From: Rhizobium oryzihabitans
GTDB lineage: Bacteria; Pseudomonadota; Alphaproteobacteria; Rhizobiales; Rhizobiaceae
DNA length: 64,000 nt
Assembly: GCF_010669145.1 (NCBI RefSeq)
Contig: NZ_CP048635.1
Location: 1,261,001-1,325,000, forward strand
Direction: 5' to 3'
Shown here: positions 60,301-64,000 of the stretch, in pieces
Numbering within the stretch: the stretch's first letter is position 1
How the letters are laid out: every line of letters begins with the position of its first letter
Made by a program: the position numbers and the translations under genes
The notes under the pieces: generated by a model
What the model was told of the DNA's origin: nothing
Databases searched by the model: none
Seen by the model: only the letters and a program-made list of their open reading frames with translations

Positions 60301-61161
60301 TCACAGGATCAGCCGGGCAGAGGCTGCGCCGATCGAAGCGGGAACGCCGAGAATAACGGCGGCATTCATGATCTGCGACAGCGAGGTATGGTCGAGACGT
60401 TCGAAGGTCCAGAGCGTGTAGATACTGATGGCAATGGCAATGACATAACCGGGCAGGGTGAAACGCAGGAAAGACTGCCACCATTCCTGCCCCTCGTTCA
60501 CTTGGTGCGACCCCTTGAAATGAAGCGCATAGACGAAGCCATGCATGATGGCGATCGAGACCAGGCAAAGCGCCAGAATGTGATAGGGGGTTACCTTGTA
60601 GGCAATCAGGATCATTTCTTCCGTTGGGGCGACATTGAGGCTGAGAAAAAGCGCGCCGACCATCATCATGAAGAGTTCGTGCAGATAACCCGTCTCGCCC
60701 GAATATTCGCCATCCTCCTCATCCTCGGTGTCGGAATGTTCGCCGAGCTGGCTGCGGCCAAGCAGCGCCCCGATGCTGGCGGGCACGGATTGCAGGGCGA
60801 TTTTGGCGATGAGATTTGAGGTGGTGAGCTGATCGTTCAAAATGCCGAACAGCAAAAGCACGGCGGCGCTGACGGCAATGCCAAGCCCATAGGCCGTTAT
60901 CGCGTCACGCAGCGCCTGTGTTCGGGAATGAATATTTTCAAAGCCGATGCGGCGGGCGAGCAGGAAAAGCAGCGGCAGGTTCAGGATGCAGAGCAGCAGA
61001 AGCCGCCAGGAATTGACATAGAGGCCCAGAAACCACATTTCCATGGTCATCAGCATGGGCAGGGCAAACAGCAGTGCGCCTGCCGTTCCACGTGCAAGAC
61101 CGATCAGAAATTGCCTGACCTCATCACTATCCGCATCTTTTCGTATGATTGCCGCCGCCAT
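60301..61161 (-). CDS. TIGR02587 family membrane protein
   Basis: A 286-residue integral membrane protein with seven or so helices. The motif NVAPTEEMILIAYKVTPYH and the loop rich in Asp/Glu (about 143-156) fit the TIGR02587 family. It is the first gene of a three-gene operon whose promoter GGAAC-N16-CGTT is 23 bases upstream of the ATG. Confidence 0.87.
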   Translation of the reverse strand: MAAAIIRKDADSDEVRQFLIGLARGTAGALLFALPMLMTMEMWFLGLYVNSWRLLLLCILNLPLLFLLARRIGFENIHSRTQALRDAITAYGLGIAVSAAVLLLFGILNDQLTTSNLIAKIALQSVPASIGALLGRSQLGEHSDTEDEEDGEYSGETGYLHELFMMMVGALFLSLNVAPTEEMILIAYKVTPYHILALCLVSIAIMHGFVYALHFKGSHQVNEGQEWWQSFLRFTLPGYVIAIAISIYTLWTFERLDHTSLSQIMNAAVILGVPASIGAASARLIL

Positions 61162-61183
61162 GCGTCCCCCTGCATGAAGGGAT

Positions 61184-61208
61184 AACGCAATGGCGTTTTT
61201 CCGGTTCC
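61184..61208 (-). promoter_or_regulatory. EcfG-type promoter upstream of TIGR02587
   Basis: Minus strand GGAAC, 16-base spacer and CGTT, perfect to the general-stress consensus; it points at the TIGR02587-TIGR02588-DAO operon. Confidence 0.8.
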
Positions 61209-61214
61209 GTTGGT

Positions 61215-61655
61215 CTATTTCGCGGGATCGATGAGGGCGATGCCGAATTCGCGGCGGTAACTGCGCCGCAATTCCGCGGGTGTTTCGCGAATGACGACTT
61301 CGAGCGTCGGGCGCACCACCCCCTTCAGGAAATGGCCGCCTTTTGTGGAACCATCGGCAAAGCCCAGCACCACGTGCAGGTGCGGATTTGGCGCGTCGTT
61401 TTCGTCAAGCGTAATATCGCCAAGCAGGCTCAGAACCTCGCTCTGCTCCGTCACGGGAATCTCCTTATATTCCCGCGTCGAAAGGTCGAAAAAAGCGAGC
61501 GTCGCAGTTGAAAAGGCACCTATCGCGGTCACCGAGGCGGCGTTGATGTTTTCCGATTTTGCGAAGCGGCGGATCGCCTCGAATGCCTCTTCCTCCGGGT
61601 CGATGACAAGAATGAAGGTACGTTCGGCACCGGTGGCCAGCAATCTGCTTTTCAT
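61215..61655 (-). CDS. PPC (DUF296) domain DNA-binding-like protein
   Basis: A 146-residue single PPC domain: INAASVTAIGAFSTATLAFFD, EVLSLLGDITLDENDAPNPHLHVVLGFADGSTKGGHFLKG, with the His-x-His-x-Gly-type metal site. It may bind DNA or NAD-like ligands. A terminator lies between its start and the PfpI gene upstream. Confidence 0.88.
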   Translation of the reverse strand: MKSRLLATGAERTFILVIDPEEEAFEAIRRFAKSENINAASVTAIGAFSTATLAFFDLSTREYKEIPVTEQSEVLSLLGDITLDENDAPNPHLHVVLGFADGSTKGGHFLKGVVRPTLEVVIRETPAELRRSYRREFGIALIDPAK

Positions 61656-61668
61656 GGATGTCTCCCAA

Positions 61669-61696
61669 TAAAAGTGCCGCCGGCAAGCGGCGGCAC
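61669..61696 (-). terminator. Terminator-like hairpin after the PfpI gene
   Basis: On the minus strand GTGCCGCCGC and CGGCGGCAC form a stem with a short loop, followed by TTTTATTGG. Confidence 0.7.
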
Positions 61697-61712
61697 GGGA
61701 ATGTCGTGGGCC

Positions 61713-62273
61713 TCAGGCGGCGCGGCGTTCGTGGCGGCCTTCCTCGACCTCCTCGACGATTTTCGCAACGAAGGCATCGAGGTCTTCCGGGCTGCGGGAC
61801 GTGATGATGCCCTTGTCCGTCACCACCTTTTCGTCTTTCCAGTTGGCGCCGGCGTTTTTCAGGTCGGTCTTGATCGACCAATAGGACGTGGCGTTACGGC
61901 CGCGCAGGGCATCCGCTTCAACGAGAAGCCAGGGGGCGTGGCAAATCGCAGCCACGACCTTGCCGGACTTGACGAAATCGCGAATGACGCGCATCGCATC
62001 CTCGTCGTGGCGCAGGACATCCGGATTGATCTGGCCGCCTGGAAGAACCAGCGCATCGAAGTCATCCGATTTGACGCTCCCGGCGGAAAGATCGACGGCA
62101 ATGCTGTCGCCCCAGTCCTTTTTATCCCAGCTCCTGATCTCGCCTTCCTTGATTGAGGCGATCTTTACGTCCGCACCCTTGGCCTTCAACTGGTTATAGG
62201 GCACGCGCAGTTCGGAGCGCTCATAGCCGTCCGTTGCGAGAATGAGGATCTTTGCAGCGTTGATGGCAGTCAT
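61713..62273 (-). CDS. DJ-1/PfpI family protein
   Basis: A 186-residue DJ-1/PfpI domain protein: KILILATDGYERSELRVPYNQLKAKG, FDALVLPGGQINPD and AAICHAPWLLV with the nucleophile Cys111. The closest known group is PfpI-type cysteine hydrolases and deglycases (YhbO/YajL). Together with the 73-aa gene it is expressed from an EcfG-type promoter. Confidence 0.92.
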   Translation of the reverse strand: MTAINAAKILILATDGYERSELRVPYNQLKAKGADVKIASIKEGEIRSWDKKDWGDSIAVDLSAGSVKSDDFDALVLPGGQINPDVLRHDEDAMRVIRDFVKSGKVVAAICHAPWLLVEADALRGRNATSYWSIKTDLKNAGANWKDEKVVTDKGIITSRSPEDLDAFVAKIVEEVEEGRHERRAA

Positions 62274-62291
62274 ATCTGTCTCCTTATGGGT

Positions 62292-62513
62292 TCAATCGTC
62301 CTTGTCGGAATTCACGGAAGGGAGGAAAAATTCCACGTCCTTCAGGCGCTCCTCGTCGAGATTTTCGATGTTGGTCTGCCAGAATCTCTCCGCTTCCGCC
62401 GGTTCGTCTTTCCATTGGCGCACGAAGGTCTTGTTGTCGTCGATCATGACTTGGCGGGTTCCGCCGAGCCGCAGATATTCTTCCGCAAGTTTGCGCGTTT
62501 CGGTTTTTTCCAT
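62292..62513 (-). CDS. Small hypothetical protein (73 aa)
   Basis: A 73-residue acidic protein with an amphipathic helix (RKLAEEYLRLGGTRQVMIDDNKTFVRQWKDEPAEAERFWQTNI). ATG 62513 has AGGAGCC upstream; an ATG at 62594 has none. No family recognised. It is the first gene of the operon with PfpI. Confidence 0.65.
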   Translation of the reverse strand: MEKTETRKLAEEYLRLGGTRQVMIDDNKTFVRQWKDEPAEAERFWQTNIENLDEERLKDVEFFLPSVNSDKDD

Positions 62514-62670
62514 GTCGCGGCTCCTTGTGCGTGGAAAGCGGGGACGGAGGGACGCCGGATGGGTAAGAAGCTCGGCTGCCATTTCGTTGGCCACCGGGAG
62601 AAAACGGAAAAATCCCGATGTTCTTCAGCGCCATCGCGTCCGTTTGACACGGCGGCCCTCCTGCCAGAAC

Positions 62671-62695
62671 AACGTGAGCTTTCCGGTATGGTTCC
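62671..62695 (-). promoter_or_regulatory. EcfG-type promoter upstream of the 73-aa/PfpI genes
   Basis: Minus strand GGAAC-N16-CGTTG, a perfect match to the general-stress consensus, about 160 bases upstream of the 73-aa gene. Confidence 0.75.
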
Positions 62696-62803
62696 CCATT
62701 TTTTGAAGGGCTGTTATTGCCGAGGCCAAATACATCGCGCGCAATTTTTCCCGGAACAAACGGGCAAGTCACGTTGTTTTAGCCGTGATGCAGGGGAGGC
62801 AGC

Positions 62804-63634
62804 ATGGCAGCCAGACAGAGCGACGGCGAATACAGCGACAACAACGAAAACAAGGGTTTCTGGTCGATCGACTTCGACAATTCGCCCGTCATCGGCACGG
62901 CCATTCATGACGGTCATCGCATCCGCCCCGATATTGCCGATCTGATGGCGCTTTCCCCGGACGAACGCCTGCGGGAAGAAGATCCCTTTACCGGCGAAAT
63001 GATCGCGGGGATGACCAACCGCATCGTCGTCCATCATTCGCGTTTCGAAATCGATCTCAACCGTGCGGCCGACCAGGCAATCTACCTCAAGCCGGAGCAA
63101 TCCTGGGGACTGGAGGTCTGGAAACAGGAGCCGCCCGCGGCATCCATCCGCCAATCGCTCGATTTTCACGCCGACTATTACGCAATGCTTGAAACCGTTC
63201 TTTCAACGGTCGAACGGCGGCACGGTGCTTTCGTGGTACTGGACGTGCACAGCTATAATCATCGCCGGCAGGGTGCCGCCGCGCCGCCGACGGCCCAGGC
63301 GGAAGCGCCTGATATCAATATCGGCACCTTTTCCATGGACCGCAGCCGCTGGAGCGATGTCGTCAGCGCCGTTGGCCATCATTTTGCGTCAGCGACCATC
63401 GGCGGCCGCCGTCTCGATGTTCGCGAGAATGTGGCCTTTCAGGGCAAGGGAGAGCAGACACGGTTCATTCACGAGCGTTTTGCGCAGAACGGCTGTGCGA
63501 TTGCGGTGGAGTTCAAGAAATTCTTCATGGATGAATGGACCGGCAAACCGGACGTACGCGTGGTGTCGGATATTCGCGACACGATGGCCGCACTTCAGCC
63601 GGTTCTTGAAGAGTGCCTGAGGGCGCGGCGATGA
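62804..63634 (+). CDS. N-formylglutamate amidohydrolase family protein
   Basis: A 276-residue zinc hydrolase-like protein: NSPVIGTAIHDGHRIRPD (His-Asp), VVHHSRFEIDLNR and VVLDVHSYNHRRQG with a further His. The family cleaves N-formylglutamate in histidine breakdown, but the neighbour here is a QEGLA-motif gene rather than hut genes, so the substrate may be another N-acyl amide or peptide. The stop overlaps the next gene by ATGA. Confidence 0.85.
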   Translation: MAARQSDGEYSDNNENKGFWSIDFDNSPVIGTAIHDGHRIRPDIADLMALSPDERLREEDPFTGEMIAGMTNRIVVHHSRFEIDLNRAADQAIYLKPEQSWGLEVWKQEPPAASIRQSLDFHADYYAMLETVLSTVERRHGAFVVLDVHSYNHRRQGAAAPPTAQAEAPDINIGTFSMDRSRWSDVVSAVGHHFASATIGGRRLDVRENVAFQGKGEQTRFIHERFAQNGCAIAVEFKKFFMDEWTGKPDVRVVSDIRDTMAALQPVLEECLRARR

Positions 63635-64000
63635 ACCTCTCTTCCGCACGCAGCGAACCGTCACCGGTCGCCGATCTGGTAGACGATGTTGTCTCCTGTC
63701 TGGAAGCTGGCAAGGCGGTCCGTCGCGATGTCGGAAAGACTGGCAGGTTGCATATCGACCGGCCGTTGCCGTTTCTCTGCCTGCATCTGACTGGCGGTAC
63801 GAAGGATCTCGCGGCCCGCGACATCGCGTCTGCACATGCGTCCTATCTGATCGCATCGACCATTCAGGAGGCTGCGCCGCTGATTGAGGCCGTGGGTGCT
63901 GCCATGCGGCAACGCTTCGGCGCCTTCATGGTTCTCGATATCGGCGAACTGGAACATGACATTCTGCTCGCCGACGATTCGCCCTTTCTGCCGCATTATG
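63631..64000 (+). CDS. QEGLA-motif family protein, 5' part (runs off the right edge)
   Basis: The first 123 codons of an unfinished gene starting MNLSSARSEPSPVADLVDDVVSCLEAGKAVRR. The pattern HIDRPLPFLCLHLTGGTKDLAARDIASAHASYLIA and MRQRFGAFMVLDIGELE resembles the TIGR02421/flavohemoglobin expression-modulating QEGLA-motif family, which occurs beside N-formylglutamate amidohydrolase-like and ATP-grasp genes. The QEGLA motif itself lies beyond the window, so the call rests on the N-terminus and the neighbour. Confidence 0.7.
   Translation, partial: MNLSSARSEPSPVADLVDDVVSCLEAGKAVRRDVGKTGRLHIDRPLPFLCLHLTGGTKDLAARDIASAHASYLIASTIQEAAPLIEAVGAAMRQRFGAFMVLDIGELEHDILLADDSPFLPHY

Overview
The window is chromosomal DNA of an Agrobacterium/Rhizobium-type alphaproteobacterium. 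The evidence is a high-GC genome, a complete cydDCABX operon behind an FNR/FixK-type box, TIGR02300 and TIGR02587/TIGR02588 family proteins, a COG4111 NadQ-type regulator of nadABC, an alpha-r14-like small RNA, rhizobial mosaic repeats, sigma-EcfG-type promoters (GGAAC-N16-CGTT), and a D-galactarolactone cycloisomerase that I recall as nearly identical to Agrobacterium fabrum Atu3139. No phage, insertion sequence, CRISPR array or replication origin was seen.

Layout. 1-8.3 kb: 5' part of glgP, a class II amidotransferase, an Asp/Glu racemase divergent from an Lrp-type regulator, then aldose epimerase, a beta-hydroxyacid dehydrogenase and gluconate 5-dehydrogenase (minus) facing L-idonate 5-dehydrogenase (plus) across a perfect 16-bp palindrome. 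8.4-15.6 kb: MarR/GbsR-like regulator plus cydD-cydC-cydA-cydB-cydX. 15.7-16.8 kb: small stress operon under an EcfG-type promoter. 16.8-21 kb: nadQ-nadA-nadB-nadC, with tandem operator-like repeats; nadA has lost an internal segment and nadB carries a -1 frameshift. 21-25.6 kb: PAS protein, SNase-like protein, tRNA-Ala(GGC), TIGR02300 protein, cmk, rpsA. 25.6-29 kb: three unrecognised genes that share a repeat module and/or a C-terminal DDNGLY tail. 29-31.5 kb: RNase D-like exonuclease, a deoxyribosyltransferase-like protein, an SDR and an sRNA with three anti-Shine-Dalgarno hairpin loops. 31.8-38.4 kb: M24 peptidase and a dipeptide-type ABC transporter whose first permease is frameshifted. 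38.4-44.4 kb: sugar-acid genes (uxuB-like, GntR, gci), a mosaic repeat, an LLM oxidoreductase and a LysR regulator. 44.6-54.5 kb: Liv-type ABC transporter followed by GMC oxidoreductase, 3-hydroxyisobutyrate dehydrogenase-like, acetoacetyl-CoA synthetase and 3-hydroxybutyrate dehydrogenase. 54.6-57.4 kb: small membrane protein and PQQ glucose dehydrogenase. 57.4-62.7 kb: general-stress cluster (DUF892, MgtC-like, DAO-type oxidoreductase, TIGR02588/02587, PPC/DUF296, PfpI). 62.8-64 kb: N-formylglutamate amidohydrolase and the start of a QEGLA-motif gene.

The most interesting points are the double lesion in the de novo NAD pathway, two single-base losses in the same GGGGCC context (nadB and the permease), the repeat/tail protein cluster at 25.6-29.0 kb, the anti-SD sRNA, the absence of aroA between the TIGR02300 gene and cmk, and a set of EcfG-type promoters that includes a perfect match upstream of rpsA.
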